Positions 45,912 through 58,479 of a stretch of DNA of 64,000 nt are shown here, in pieces; position 1 is the stretch's first letter, and each line of letters starts with the position of its first letter. Made by a program: the position numbers and the translations under genes. Source of the stretch: Delphinus delphis (Eukaryota > Chordata > Mammalia > Artiodactyla > Delphinidae); the NCBI RefSeq assembly GCF_949987515.2, contig NC_082691.1, positions 59,899,740 to 59,963,739 of the forward strand, read 5' to 3'. The notes under the pieces were generated by a model, which searched no databases, had not been told where the DNA came from, and worked only from the letters and a program-made list of their open reading frames with translations.

Positions 45912-45928
45912 TGCTATTTCCCACTCTT

Positions 45929-47789
45929 ATTCCTTGTCAACAATCGTATGAGCCAGAACAGCCTGGTGAGCAATGCTGTTTACTTTATTGGTTGCCTGTT
46001 ATTTTTGCACTGTCAACTTTCCGTTTTATTTTGGTTAGTAATTATTATTAAGCATCCTAAGGATGAGAAACCTAGTACAGAAACTACATATGGGGAAAGA
46101 GAAAATGCTGTTTTCTCACAGAGGTTACACACTGTGATGCTTGTAATTTCTGATGCTTTGCTTCAAGCCCTTAGCTGTTTGTGAGCCAGCAGATGTCACA
46201 TGAACTAAGACCCCGGAGAGCATCAGCCACTTGCTTGGTTTCACGAGCCTGTGCTCTAGTGTCTGCAGTGGATTTTAATGCCGTGGCCTTTGGCTGCTTT
46301 TCTGAAGAAGTCTCATGACATCACTAAGCTTCAGGCTCAATGCTATTTTAGCCTTACTTTATGTCTCTTTTTATTCTAATAAAGATTCTGCCCCTGCTGC
46401 TTCTGCTGTTGTTGCTGCTGCCCTTGTTTCTCCCCCTCCTCCCTCTTCCGCCTTTTCTACCACCACCTCCTCCTTCCCCTCATTTTTCTTACGAAGGTGT
46501 CCACCATTTCTCTTGCAATATCTGAGCCCCAGGGGGCTAAACACCAAGCCCATTGGATGAGTGGCTACAGCAGCTGGAGGTCCATGGTGTCTCCCAGGTC
46601 CCCAGATCCAGGACATCTTTCCAACGGACAGGGAGACTGGGAATAGGAACGCTGCCCAGTTGTGGAGGTGGCGTAAGTCAAAGTTGGAATGAAAATGGCC
46701 ATCCTTGGTCATTTGTTTCACGGTACAACCAAATAAATGACTCCCTCAGTTGCTGACCCTGCTCTCCTCCGTCCCTTCTGCATTTTCTAACTCCTCTCCC
46801 CCAGCATCGTCCCCCCTTCCATCTCTCTCATCCATCCTTTACTGCCTCAACGTCTCCACTCAAATTTTGCATTCCACCTTTGACTCCAGCCTGTAAAATG
46901 TTCTCGCCGCTGTCCCCAGTCAGGTGGAGGCTGCCATAACTCCTGTGTGATATCAATAACCCACGCTGGCAAAGCCAATGAGGTAATTTTCCCTGAAGCT
47001 CTAAATATAATTTAACAAGTTAAACACTGTAGCATTGTGGTAGATGCGCTATTAAGGGACTGTAAATTGCTTACATAGCATCAATAAACACAGTGCCCTA
47101 AAGCGAGGGGCTGTTAAGACTCTATAATCTAAAGCAGCACTAGGAGTATCACCCCAAGGCTTTAACTTCACGTCAGATAAAAACAAAGTGGCTGAAGTCT
47201 TTAGTTGATGCCAAATGTACTCAAGAACACAACAAGCTTCAGGGGGTAATTACTTTCTGAGTGCCTGATGTGGATTCGCTGAGCAACACATCTGTTATCA
47301 TATTTGCCAATGATTAATTTGATTCTTCCATTTCCACAGAAAATGGGGGAAGTTGATGGTTACAAGTGCCAAGCCAATTGGTATATGGCCCCCAGAGAAT
47401 AATGTATCATTTTCTTGGGATAAGAACAAAAGTTTTAGTATAATCTACTCTCACACTTTGGATTATACCCCATAGAATTATGTGTATAGAAAAAGATTTG
47501 GGGTAATTAAATTATCTTTGGCGTTGTTGAAAGGGTGCAGAGTTGTAAAAGTTAATGTCCTCTTTTGGAAGTGAAATAATTCGTGTTTCAGGTTTTGTAA
47601 TCCTTAAAGCTTCTCTCCCCTTCTTTTCCCTTCCCCTGATGTGCACCCAACCCTAGTCAAATCCTTGCACAAAACATACTCCTTCTGCTGTTCCTTCCCA
47701 GGTTCATAACCTCAGCCAACTGGTGACTAACCCTTTCTGTGTTTTAACTATTATCCAGAGTATTTGGTCTAAAGTATTCGCATTTGAGT
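45929..47789. other. Low-repeat intron, candidate regulatory sequence
   Basis: A triplet-like CTG/CTT and CCT-rich patch lies at 46388-46480 (ctgctgcttctgctgttgttgctgctgccc…), which creates accidental Ala/Ser-rich frames. 46920-47540 has no recognised repeat, with TAATTA at 47247-47252 and gattaatttgatt near 47312. No gene was recognised. Confidence 0.45.
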
Positions 47790-47940
47790 TCTGGAAAGCT
47801 CTTAGCATTTTACAAATGTTACCTCATTAATCACCACAACCATCAGACTGACAGTGTTTGCCTTATATTAAAAGCTGCGGAAAAAAGAAAGCTCACAGTG
47901 GCCTGGGGACCTGACCAAGGTTGCTTGGTGAGTCAGGGTG
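47790..47940 (-). repeat. MIR SINE fragment
   Basis: cattttacaaatgttacctcattaatcaccacaaccatcag and gacctgaccaaggttgcttggtgagtcagg fit a decayed MIR reverse complement. Confidence 0.65.
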
Positions 47941-49060
47941 GGGAGAGGGAGAGGACTTGCCATCTCAGGCACCATTCCATCCCCCAGACCTTGCACCTTC
48001 TCACCGAGGAACACCCCTAAAACCCTCTGGGGTAGGGCCTTCAGGTCTGCAGGATCTCCGGGTCACCTTTGTGATTTCTGAATATTTTGTTCTTTGTTTC
48101 TAACAAGCTAGCTGAGGTACAGTTAAGCCTGAACAAAAGCTCCTGAATAAGATTAAAAAGTTTCCTTTGTTTCGTTACAATCAGGACCATCTTAAGATGA
48201 TGGGGACTTTTCACCTTGTTCCTCTAGGCTCTAGTATAAGATACCAATCCCTGGAGGACAAGCAATAACTGTGAAAGAAGGATGCATCCACTGGGGTTCA
48301 GAAGAACAGGCAAGATGCCCTCTGCTTATTTACCACCAGCAATAGCAACTCACCTTTCAACTGGGTGGTCCTGAGATTGCCCCTCTGCCTTTTCAGCCCC
48401 ATCCTTTGGGCTGCATGTTGTGTTGCTTTGGGACTTTTCTCATCGGGGTGCATCCGAATTCCGGCTAACTGGGTTCACAGCAGAAAGATGGTTGAAGGAG
48501 GGGGATGACAGCATTATTTGACCTGGACCTAGCAGTCCACTTGGAATGGCATTGGTTCTGGGGCTGCGTTGACATTCATTCTCTGTTGTGAAGGTAGGCA
48601 AGATCTGGGAGATATTGATACTTTTTACACATAGATGACTAAAACTGCTTCCAGCTGGTCCAGGCATCTCTGCTGGGAAATAGGCCACACTCCAGGAGAT
48701 GTTTCAATTGATACCAGTATGCCAGGCTCACTACTACGCATCTATCACTAAGCATGGGGGCGGGGGGTGATTCAATTTTCTCTCCTGGCTTTCTTCATGC
48801 TAAGAAGATACACTCAAAGTACGCTACTTTTGATGATAAATTATAAAAATCCTAAGATCAAAAAATTTTCTAAACAAGAACAACTTCATCTGAATTCTGA
48901 GATGCTTTAGTTAATTTCCAAATTCTGTGGCACTGCAGGATTCCCCCTCTTCTCACCCATTCCTAATTCATTTCTTAAAACACAATCTAGATATATCATG
49001 GGAGATGCACCATTACTTTCCCTTCTTTCAAGTAATGCATTTTTGTGTAAACATGTTGTT
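47941..49060. other. Intron without recognised genes
   Basis: Unique sequence. Nothing exon-like was seen. Confidence 0.5.
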
Positions 49061-49076
49061 TATGACAGAATCTTTT

Positions 49077-49428
49077 TTTTTAAATTAATTTATTTTATTT
49101 ATTTAGTTTTGGCTGTATTGGGTCTTCGTTGCTGCGCGCGAGCTTTCTGTAGTTGCAGCGAGCGGGGGCTACTCTTCGTTGCAGTGCGCGGACTTCTCCT
49201 TGCGGTGGCTTGCTGCAGAGCACGGGCTCTAGGCCCGCGGGCTTCAGTAGTTGTGGTGCTCAGGCTCAGTAGTTGTGGCTCACGGGCTCTAGAGCGCAGG
49301 CTCAGTAGTTGCGGTGCAGGGGCTTAAGTTGCTCCACTGCATGTGGGATCTTCCTGGACCAGGGATCGAACCCATGTCCCCTGCATTGGCAGGCAGATTC
49401 TCAACCACTGCGCCACCAGGGAAGCCCC
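49077..49428 (-). mobile_element. CHR-type SINE (long form), antisense to CREB5
   Basis: T/A-rich tail at left, long-form modules with several agtagttgtgg units, head gccaccagggaagcccc. The perfect 16-bp target-site duplication tatgacagaatctttt is at 49061-49076 and 49429-49444. Confidence 0.96.
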
Positions 49429-49444
49429 TATGACAGAATCTTTT

Positions 49445-50279
49445 ACGGATGCTTTGTGTTGCCTTTGCTCAAGAAAATACATTTTAAGAGAATTCTCCCC
49501 AGCGTGGCATGTAATGTTTCATTAGCCAACATAACCTTGTTTATTTGCTTTTTAAAATTTTATTTGGGAAAGGAAATCAATTTGCACCCCTGACACGCTG
49601 CCAGGTTCCTGTTTATAAGCACACAATAGGCAGCTTGGAGGGGGCAAAAATAGATAGTTTATGATTTCAGCATTAAGTATGACACAATCTGTATATGAAA
49701 CCATAGAGGCAACAGTGTTTTCCTGTCCCCGCAGTCACGCTCTGCAGTTTAAGCTTTTTTGTCAGCGCATTATCCAAGTATGCACGAAATAAGTGGTCCT
49801 AATTGTGCCGGGCACTTTAAGTGTGAGGAAGAATTGTCAGAACAAAAAGAGCTCTTAGCTGGGGTTTTTGTTGTTGTTGTTGTTTTAGAAAACACTTTAA
49901 GCAACTGGCTGGGACTCAGCCCTGTAACTGTGCTGTGCTCTGGGGTAAGCGTCCCTGCAACATAATTCAGAGTGTCCTCAGGCCCTCTGCTGTCAGAGAT
50001 TCCGATGGGCTGGGGGGAGATGGGCAGGACCTGAAGGCCAGTGTGCCCAGCATCGAAGAGAATCCCTTCCCCCTCACTCTAGACCCCTAAGGGTGATGTG
50101 AGGAGATGGTCATCCTCTGGACTTGACCCTCACTCCTGCCTTCTTTGAGTGTTCATCTGCCTTTCTCTTGCCCAAGATGAAATCATTACATTATTGGTCC
50201 AACATATTCAGGTCCAAAGGTGACCCTGAGATAAAGTTACTCTCTCCACTTCACAGAAGTTAAACTCTCTACAATCATC
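49445..50279. other. Intron without recognised repeats
   Basis: 49490-49830 has complex AT-rich unique sequence and could be a conserved non-coding block. A short (GTT)5 run lies near 49868-49884. Confidence 0.4.
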
Positions 50280-50470
50280 CATTATAGCAGAAAGAACACT
50301 GAATTAGGAAGCAACAGATCTAGAGTCTAGTCCTATTTCTGCCTTCATTTAGATGTGGGCCACTGGTGCGGTTGCTTCTCCTTCTCTGGCCTCCATTTTC
50401 TTCTCTCTAAAATCAAGGAGTTGGATTACAGGGTCTCTGTGGTATCTTTCATCTCTCAAGGTCTGAGAGC
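50280..50470 (+). repeat. MIR-like SINE fragment
   Basis: tatagcagaaagaacactgaattagg (head), ctagagtctagtcctatttctgcc and tctctggcctccattttcttctctctaaaatcaaggagttgg fit the MIR order but are diverged. Confidence 0.65.
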
Positions 50471-52021
50471 AGCTACGTATCAGCATCATAGAAATCTTCT
50501 CCTGGAACTCGGAGTTTCTTCTTTCCTGTCTTCGCAGCCTGCATGCAAGCTGGATCTCCTGTGTTGGGTTTTTCCATCTGTGGTCCTGTTTCTATTCCTG
50601 ATGAGGTGGAGATAACTTCATCCCTCCTTTTCACTGCCCCAGTTTCCACTGTTTCAGTAATTATTTTAACTTCCGTGAATCTGCTTTTTCTTTGTTCCTT
50701 TTCATGGTCCTAAATTGCCACTGAAACCTACGCTTAAATCCTGCATAGTTCCGCTGGCCAACAGAGTTAGTGTCTCCTGGCTTAGAGACCCTGTGCCTGG
50801 GGCAGGACAGGGTCCCTTTCCATCCCACCTTGCCATTTGCAGTCAGTCTGTAGCCGCAGCCTCTTATTGAATCCCTGAAGTTCTTTTCCAGTTTCTTAAA
50901 GTGATTATTTCGCTGAGCTTGTAACAAGCTCTAGGTATGCTCTGGATGTGAATTTAGAATGTTCACATGGATGAGTCAAGGAGGGAAGCCAACTTGGGGT
51001 GGGGGAAGCTTGACTACAAGGGGAATCTTTCATTATTCATCTCTGCTAGTGATTAGAGGGCACTATTGGATAGATATAATTGGATCATATCCCAGAAATC
51101 AAGATAAAAGGCCATAAATAAGCATTTCACCCTCCTCCTTCCAACACTGGCTAAGCAACCCCCTACCCACACTCCACAGCCTCCGCTTGAATTTTGTTCA
51201 GTCTGTGCTAAGGCTCAGTGAACTAGAGTTATCTTAGAAAGAGTAAGCACCACTCTGTGTGTGTGGTGTGTGTGTGCACAGAAAGCTTCCCCAAAGCTTG
51301 CACGTGCTAGAAAGATAGGTTTTCTGAATTCCCTCTCGGCAAAGATAAAAACTCAGTGTCAATTAGGTCTTTTCCTTCAGCTGCCATTGGAACAGCACTA
51401 AAGACCTTTCAAAAGAGTTCTTGACGGTTCTAATCCCAGTAAATGAAAGGGAAGAGAGAAAAGGGAAAGCGGTACCATTTAACCTTGTCAACACTTCTTC
51501 AGATATTGGAGCCTAAACCTCTATCAAATGTGGAGATGTGAAAAGATGTTTGAATGAATGGAGCAACACCCAGGACGTGGCTTGGGGGAATGGTCGCTTC
51601 TTCTGCCAGCAGATGATTAGATTTGATGCCTAAACACTGTCATCGTTCCATTAAAAAGGGGATGGAGAATTAGTTAGCTACCCAGAGAAACCCAGTATTA
51701 TGTATAAATGCAGAACTTACTTGCAGGCTAAGCTGCTTAACCAGGGTGAAGATAATACAAGCAGTTCAAATACTTTGTCCTTCATCTTTTGCCCTGAATG
51801 AATATGCCTTTTACTAATGATTATAAACCTTTAAAATGGCTTTTCATGGTGAGATTCTGTTTAAGTTTCTAAATTCATCTGTAGGGGTTTGAAACTATCT
51901 CATAAAGTGACTAGTAAACAATATAGGTATGAAAAGACATATGAAAAGTATTTTTTTAATACATAGGCCTACAATTGGTTTCTTTAAAAGTAACCAGACA
52001 ACAGATACATATATGTGTATG

Positions 52022-52024
<3 letters not shown>
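50471..52024. other. Intron without recognised genes
   Basis: Unique sequence with a short TG patch at about 51256-51276. Nothing exon-like was seen. Confidence 0.5.

Positions 52025-52074
<50 letters not shown>
52025..52074. repeat. (AC)n microsatellite
   Basis: Uninterrupted run of about 25 AC units between gtat and gtatcatcgg. Likely length-polymorphic. Confidence 0.97.
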
Positions 52075-52076
<2 letters not shown>

Positions 52077-52206
52077 ATCATCGGCTTAAGGACATGAGCA
52101 TCAATGCAGAGGAAAAGATGTAGGCCTTTTGTCCAAGGACTCACTTACTAAAAGCTTCTACAATTTGAGTGTGTTTCTTTGCTTTTTCTTTCTTATTTTC
52201 TGCATG

Positions 52207-52275
52207 GCATGGGCTGAGAATCGAATCTGACTTCCCACATGGCAGGTAAGAATTCTGCCACTGAACCACCCATGT
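52207..52275 (-). pseudogene. tRNA-Gly(GCC) pseudogene, retrotransposed
   Basis: Read on the minus strand: acatgggtggttcagtggca (acceptor arm and D arm), gaattcttacctgccatgtg (anticodon arm, GCC intact), then ggaagtcagattcgattctc and agcccatgc. Against the canonical mammalian tRNA-Gly-GCC I count about 14 substitutions and one missing base in 70, many of them CpG-type transitions. The acceptor stem still pairs 6 of 7, including a co-varying pair at position 5-68. The T stem is largely unpaired. A-rich sequence follows the 3' end. The 11-bp direct repeat gtgtgtttctt lies at 52169-52179 and 52282-52292. These are marks of L1-mediated retrotransposition, so it is probably non-functional. Confidence 0.85.
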
Positions 52276-52292
52276 ACCTGGGTGTGTTTCTT

Positions 52293-53140
52293 ACGTGGGT
52301 CCCTAACTCCCCTGAGATCTCATCTTTGTTTTAGGTTTATAAATATTGTTTCTTAGCCTATCAACTAATCAGTAAATTTGTTCCACCTTAAAGTTGTCAG
52401 TGGAGAAGCATCGCAATGGGATGAAAATGAACTCAAGATGGCAAATTATAGAATGTTCAAGTTGCCGAACACCAGGACCCTATAGATTTGGTGTCTGACC
52501 ACGAGAGTGAAAGGCTGCCGTGGGAGATCACCTAAATACAAATATCTCATTGGCCTTAGTGCTTACTTAGCAAGCCAACCCGTAAGTCCTGACTATCTAG
52601 GGTAGAAAATGCAGCTTCTAAATGGATGCACTTTCCTCCCGTCCAGTAGCTGACAGAAAGGAGAGCTGAGCTCAGCACAGTACTGGCGTTATGGTACCTA
52701 GACACCAGGTGCCAAATTCTTCCCTCTGTGATTCCCATGTGTGAAAGCGTGCGTATGCCGAGCCCAGTTGTTTCACCAGGAGGAAGGTAGACAAGTCGGA
52801 AGCTGTGGCCTAAAAGTAAGACCTTGTTTTCGGGGTGTGTAATTGGGTTCAGAGGAGCCTTACCTGTCCTGGCTCATCTTTGTGGGGTGGAGCTGGCACA
52901 CGTGGGATGGGTGCATCTTAGCTCTGCCTTCTGTTGTTTTTATCAACCCAATCATGGTTTGTTAGGCACATGGGTAAATACAGAGCTAGTTCAGTTAGCG
53001 AAGTCCTGCCCTTAGATGGTTCAAATGAAAGGAAAGGAAATAAAGGTACAGATAACAAATTTTTTTTTTTAAGTTATAGTAGGTGGGGTGGAGTGAAAAA
53101 TGTCACTGGGTCCCAAACTGGGGTTTCTTATCTTTTATCA
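52293..53140. other. Intron without recognised genes
   Basis: Unique sequence. Frames up to 69 codons show no recognisable features. Confidence 0.5.
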
Positions 53141-53201
53141 TAATGTATATATAAATATACATTATAAATAATATATATAGACTGTATATATACACACAGT
53201 A

Positions 53202-53231
<30 letters not shown>
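53141..53231. repeat. AT-rich inverted repeat and (TG)n microsatellite
   Basis: A perfect 10-bp stem with 4-nt loop, taatgtatat-ataa-atatacatta, occupies 53141-53164. AT-rich sequence follows, then a (GT)n run at 53205-53231. Confidence 0.9.
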
Positions 53232-53232
<1 letters not shown>

Positions 53233-54221
53233 CTTTCAGAGGAACTATCTGAAGAGATATAGTAAAAGATTAATTTTTTCTGCATGTTAGGATGATAGGT
53301 AATTTTGTTCCTACTTATTTTTTTCTTGTATAAATTTTCTCCATGAACAAGTATATTACAGATACATAGCTTGTAAAGTAAAATAATGCAAGTTTAATTG
53401 GAACATAGTTGTACTGCATATTTTCTGATTGTCCATGCAGGCCCATTTCCTCCTTTTCCGCTCCGCTGTCTGCCCTGCAAGGCTGACCCGTTTACACCAC
53501 ATGAATGAGCACCTTTAACCTGTCTTTTCCCACTGGATCTGGGCCAATGACCACAGGGGCACCACAACAGGTTCCAGAGAGGGAAGAAGGGGAGCCTGAG
53601 GGTCTGTTCTTACAGCTCCTTCAGTTAGTCACCTGCTTTGACTAAGGGTCACAGTTCTGGCCAGGTGCCCTCTCCACACAGCTCTCTCCTCCCCTGGTCA
53701 CGCTAACCTCTTCTCTCCCCTGAGTCCTGGTAACCTCTCCTTTCTCTCACTCCTGGAAGCCTAGGGATGCTAACAGCTCGCTGCTGAAACTGGGCCCAGG
53801 GTACTGCACTATGGCTTGTGCTTCCCTGCACTCTGCCCACAACTTTGCAGCTAGCTCCTCTGCTAATCACTCCTCAAATTACCCATTTTGAGCATGCAGT
53901 CTGTTTCCTACTGGGACCCAAAGTGATACAGTAGTCAGACACTCTGAAATTGTGCATTTACCTGTAGTAATTCGGCTAGGTTAACTAAAGCATCAGTTTT
54001 CTTGTGTGACTAGAATTTTATCAACATTATGAAAGGGTAGGTCTGATGGTATGATGGAGTGAAATGAGATTTTAGAAATCAAGGAATGTGAAACCTTCAA
54101 AAGACAAATTGTATAGAAAAATGAATTCATGACTCTTAAGGAAGTGTTTTAAAAACATGAGATCCAAGGGAGGAAAGTCCTAAAAGAGATCCTTGGTCGT
54201 CAAAAAAAAAAAAACAAAAAA
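53232..54221. other. Intron, part possibly an unassigned old repeat
   Basis: 53440-53940 is GC-richer than its flanks and ends gtttcctactgggacccaaagtgatacag, which resembles the edge of an old LTR or LINE repeat that I cannot name. No gene-like frame was seen. Confidence 0.4.
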
Positions 54222-54619
54222 AGCCATTGGATTTTTTTCTTTGTTTAACATCTTTATTGGAGTATAATTGCTTTATGATAGTGTATTAGTTTCTGCTTTA
54301 TAACAAAGTAAATCAGCTGTACATATACATATATCCCCATATCTCTTCCCTCTTGCATTTCCCTCCCTCCTACCCTTCCTATCCCACCCCTCTACGTGGT
54401 CACAAAGCAGCAAGCTGATCTCCCTGTGCTATGCAGCTGCTTCCCACTAGCTATCGGTTTTACATTTGGTAGTGTATATATGTCCATGCCACTCTCTCAC
54501 TTTGTTCCAGCTTACCATTCTCCCTCCCCATGTCCTGAAGTCCATTCTCTACATCAACGTCTTTATTCCTGTCCTGCCCCTAGGTTCTTCAGAACCAATT
54601 CTTTTTTTTTTTTTTTTTT

Positions 54620-57600
54620 AAGATTCCATATGTATGTGTTAGCATATGATATTTGTTTTCCTCTTTCTGACTTACTTCACTCTGTATGACAGACTCTGGG
54701 TCCATCCACCTCACTTCAAATTACTCAATTTCGTTTCTTTTTTATGGCTGAGTAATATTCCATTGTATATATGTGCCATATCTTCTTTATCCATTCATCT
54801 GTCAATGGAAACTTAGGTTGCGTCTATGTCCTGGCTGTTGTAAATAGAGCTGCAAGGAACATTGTGGTACATGACTCTTTTTGAATTATGGTTTTCTCAG
54901 GGTATATGCCCAGTAGTGGGATTGCTGGGTCGTATGGTAGTTCTGTTTTTAGTTTTTTAAGAAACCTCCATACTGTTCTCCATAGTGTATCAATTTACAT
55001 TCTCACCAACAGTGCAAGAGGGTTCCCTTTTCTCCACACCCTCTCCAGCAATTATTGTTTCTAGATTTTTAGATGATGGCCATTCTGACTGGTGTGAGGT
55101 GATACCTCATTGTAGTTTTGATTTGCATTTCTCTAATGATTAGTGATGTTGAGCATCCTTTCCTGTGTTTGTTGTCAATCTGTATATCTTCTTTGGAGAA
55201 ATATCTCTTTAGGTCTTCTGCCCATTTTTGGATTGGGTTGTTTGTTTTTTTGGTATTGAGCTGCATGAGCTGCTTGTATATTTTGGAGATTAATCCTTTG
55301 TCAGTTGCTTCATTTGCAAATATTTTCTCCCATTCTGAGGGTTGTCTTTTCGTCTTGTTTATAGTTTCCTTTGCTGTGCAAAAGCTTTTAAGTTTCAATA
55401 GGTCCCATTTGTTTATTTTTGTTTTTAATTTCATTTCTCTACAAGGTGGGTCAAAAAGGATCCTGCTGTGATTTACATCATAGAGTGTTCTGCCTATGTT
55501 TTCCTCTAAGAGTTTTATAATGTCTGGCCTTACATTTAGGTCTTTAATCCATGTTGAGTTTATTTTTGTGTATGGTGTTAGGGAGTGTTCTAATTTCAGT
55601 CTTTCACATGTAGCTGTCCAGTTTTCCCAGCACCACTTATTGAAGAGGCTGTCTTTTCTCCATTGAATATATTCTTGCCTCCTTTACCAAAAATAAGGCG
55701 ACCATATGTGCGTGGGTTTATCTCTGGGCTTTCTAACCGGTTCCATTGATCTATATTTCTGTTTTTGTGCCAGTACCATACTGTCTTGATTACTGTAGCT
55801 TTGTAGTATAGTCTGAAGTCCGGGAGCCTAATTCCTCCAACTCCGTTTTTCTTTCTCATGATTGCTTTGGCTATTTGGGGTCTTTTGTGCTTCCATACAA
55901 ATTGTGAAATTTTTGTTCTAGTTCTGTGAAAAATGCCATTGGTAGTTTGATAGGGATTGCATTGAATCTGTAGATTGCTTTGGGTAGTATAGTCATTTTC
56001 ACAATGTTGATTCTTCCAATCCAAGAACATGGTATATCTCTCCATCTATTTGTATCATCTTTAATTTCTTTCATCAGTGTCTTATAGTTTTCTGCATACA
56101 AGTCTTTTGTCGCCTTAGGTAGGTTTATTCCTAGGTATTTTATTCTTTTTGTTGCAATGGTAAATGGGAGTGTTTCCTTAATTTCACATTCAGATTTTTC
56201 ATCGTTAGTGTATAGGAATGCAAGAGATTCTGTGCATTAATTTTGTATCCTGCTACTTTACCAGATTCATTGATTAGCTCTCGTAGTTTTCTGGTAGCAT
56301 CTTTAGGATTCTCTACGTATAGTATCATGTCATCTGCAAACAGTGACAGCTTTACTTCTCCTTTTCTGATTTGGATTACATTTATTTCTTTTTCTTCTCT
56401 GATTGCTGTGGCTAAAACTTCCAAAACAATGTTTAATAATAATGGTGAGAGTGGACAACCTTGTCTTGTTCCTGATCTTAGTGGAAATGGTTTCAGTTTT
56501 TCACCATTGTAGATGATGTTGGCTGTGGGTTTGTCATATATGGCCTTTATTATGTTGAGGTAAGTTCCCTCTATGCCTACCTACTGGAGGGTTTTTATCA
56601 TAAATGGGTGTTGAATTTTGTCAAAAGCTTTCTCTGCATCTATTGAGATGATCATATGGTTTTTATTCTTCAATTTGTTAACATGGTGTATCACATTGAT
56701 TGATTTGCATATATTGAAGAATCCTTGCATTCCTGGGATAAACCCCACTTGATCATGGTGTATGATCCTTTTAACGTGCTGTTTGCTAGTATTTTGTTGA
56801 GGATTTTTGCATCTATGTTCATCAGTGATATTGGCCTGTAGATTTCTTTCTTTGTGACATCTTTGTCTAGTTTTGGCATCAGGGTGATGGTGGCCTCATA
56901 GAATGAGTTTGGGAGTGTTCTTCCTTCTGCCCTGTTTTGGAAGGGTTTGAGAAGGATAGGTGTTAGCTTTTCTCTAAATGTTTGATAGAATTTGCCTGTG
57001 AAGCCATCTGGTCCTGCCCTTTTGTTTGTTGGAAGATATTTAATCACAGTTTCAATTTCAGAGATTGTGATTGGTCTGTTTATATTTTCTATTTCTTCCT
57101 GGTTCAGTCTCGGAAGGTTGTGCTTTTCTACGAATTGGTCCATTTCTTCCAGGTTGTCCATTTTATTGGCAGATAGTTGCTTGCAGTAATCTCTCATGAT
57201 CCTTTGTATTTCAGCAGTATCAGTTGTTACTTCTCCTTTTTCATTTCTAATTCTGTTGGTTTGAGTCTTCTCCCTTTTTTTCTTGATGAGTCTGGCTAAT
57301 GGTTTATCATTTTTTTTTTATCTTCTCAAAGAACCAGGTTTTAGTTTTATTGATCTTTGCTATTGTTTCCTTCCTTTTTCATTTATTTCTGACCTGATCT
57401 TTATGATTTCTTTCCTTCTGCTAACCTTGGGGTCTTTTTTGTTCTTCTTTCTCTAATTACTTTAGGTGTAAGGTTAGGTTGTTTATTTGAGATGTTTCTT
57501 GTTTCTTAAGGTAGGATTGTATTGCTGTAAGCTTCCCTCTTAGAACTGTTTTTGCTGCATCCGATAGATTTGGGTCGTCGTGTTTTCATTGTCATTTGTT

Positions 57601-58421
57601 TCTAAGTATTTTTTGATTTCCTTTTTGATTTCTTCAGTGATCTCTTTGTTATTAAGTAGTGTATTGTTTAGCCTCCATGTGTTTGTATTTTTTACAGAGT
57701 TTTCCTGTAATTGATATCTAGTCTTCTAGCACTGTGGTCAGAAAAGATACTTGATACTATTTCAATTTTCTTAAATTTACCAAGGCTTGATTTGTGACCC
57801 AAGATATGATCTATCCTGGAGAATGTTCCATGAGCACTTGAGAAGAAAGTATATTCTGTTGTTTTTGGATGGAATGTCCTATAAATATCAATTAAGTCCA
57901 TCCTGTTTAATGCTCAGTTATTTAAAGCTTGTGTTTCCTTATTTATTTTCATTTTGGATGATCTGTCCATTGGTGAAACTGGGGTGTTACAGTCCCCTAC
58001 TATGATTGTGTTACCATTGATTTCCCCTTTTATGGCTGTTAGCATTTGCCTTCTGTATTGAGGTGCCCCTTGTTGGGTGAATAAATATTTACCATTGTTA
58101 TATCTTCTTCTTGGATTGATCCCTTGATCATTATGTAGTGTCCTTCTTTGTCTCTTGTAATAGTCTTTGTTTTAAAGTCTATTTTGTCTGATATGAGAAT
58201 TGCTACTCCAGCTTTCTTCTGATTTCCATTTGCATGGAATATCTTTTTCCATCCCATCACTTTCAGTCTGTACGTGTCCCTATGTCTGAAGTGGGTCTCT
58301 TGTGGACAGCATATATACGGTCTTGTTTTTGTATCCATTCAGCCAGTCTTTGTCTTTTTGTTGGAGCATTTAATCCATTTACATTTAAGGTAATTATCGA
58401 TATGTATGCTCCTATTACCAT
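54620..58421 (-). pseudogene. L1 ORF2 (endonuclease-reverse transcriptase), multiply frameshifted
   Basis: It starts at ATG 58421, with a frameshift already near 58330. Recognisable pieces in order: apurinic endonuclease N-terminal part (58039-58338); endonuclease C-terminal SDH motif (57734-57742); reverse transcriptase N-terminal part (56691-57197, including [10 protein letters not shown]); the FADD catalytic motif (56329-56340); and C-terminal domain pieces (55596-56045, 55069-55434). The pieces lie in different frames with stops between them. The 3' end runs into an A-rich stretch where the normal stop appears altered. It cannot make a full ORF2 protein. Confidence 0.93.
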
Positions 58422-58479
58422 TTTCTTAATTTTTGGGGGTTTATTATTGTAGGTCTTTTCCTTCTCTTGTGTTTCCTGC

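Noticed and set aside
45614..46051. 145-codon plus-strand frame with a Phe-rich stretch as a membrane protein
   Set aside because: The Phe run is the SINE poly-T tail in translation, and the rest is SINE body.
46388..46420. Expanded CTG trinucleotide repeat
   Set aside because: The units are mixed (ctg, ctt, gtt, ccc) and short, so it is not a true expanded repeat.
46315..46721. Ala/Ser-rich and Glu-rich frames at a CTG/CCT patch
   Set aside because: Low-complexity trinucleotide-like DNA yields these frames on both strands; no start context or splice signals support them.
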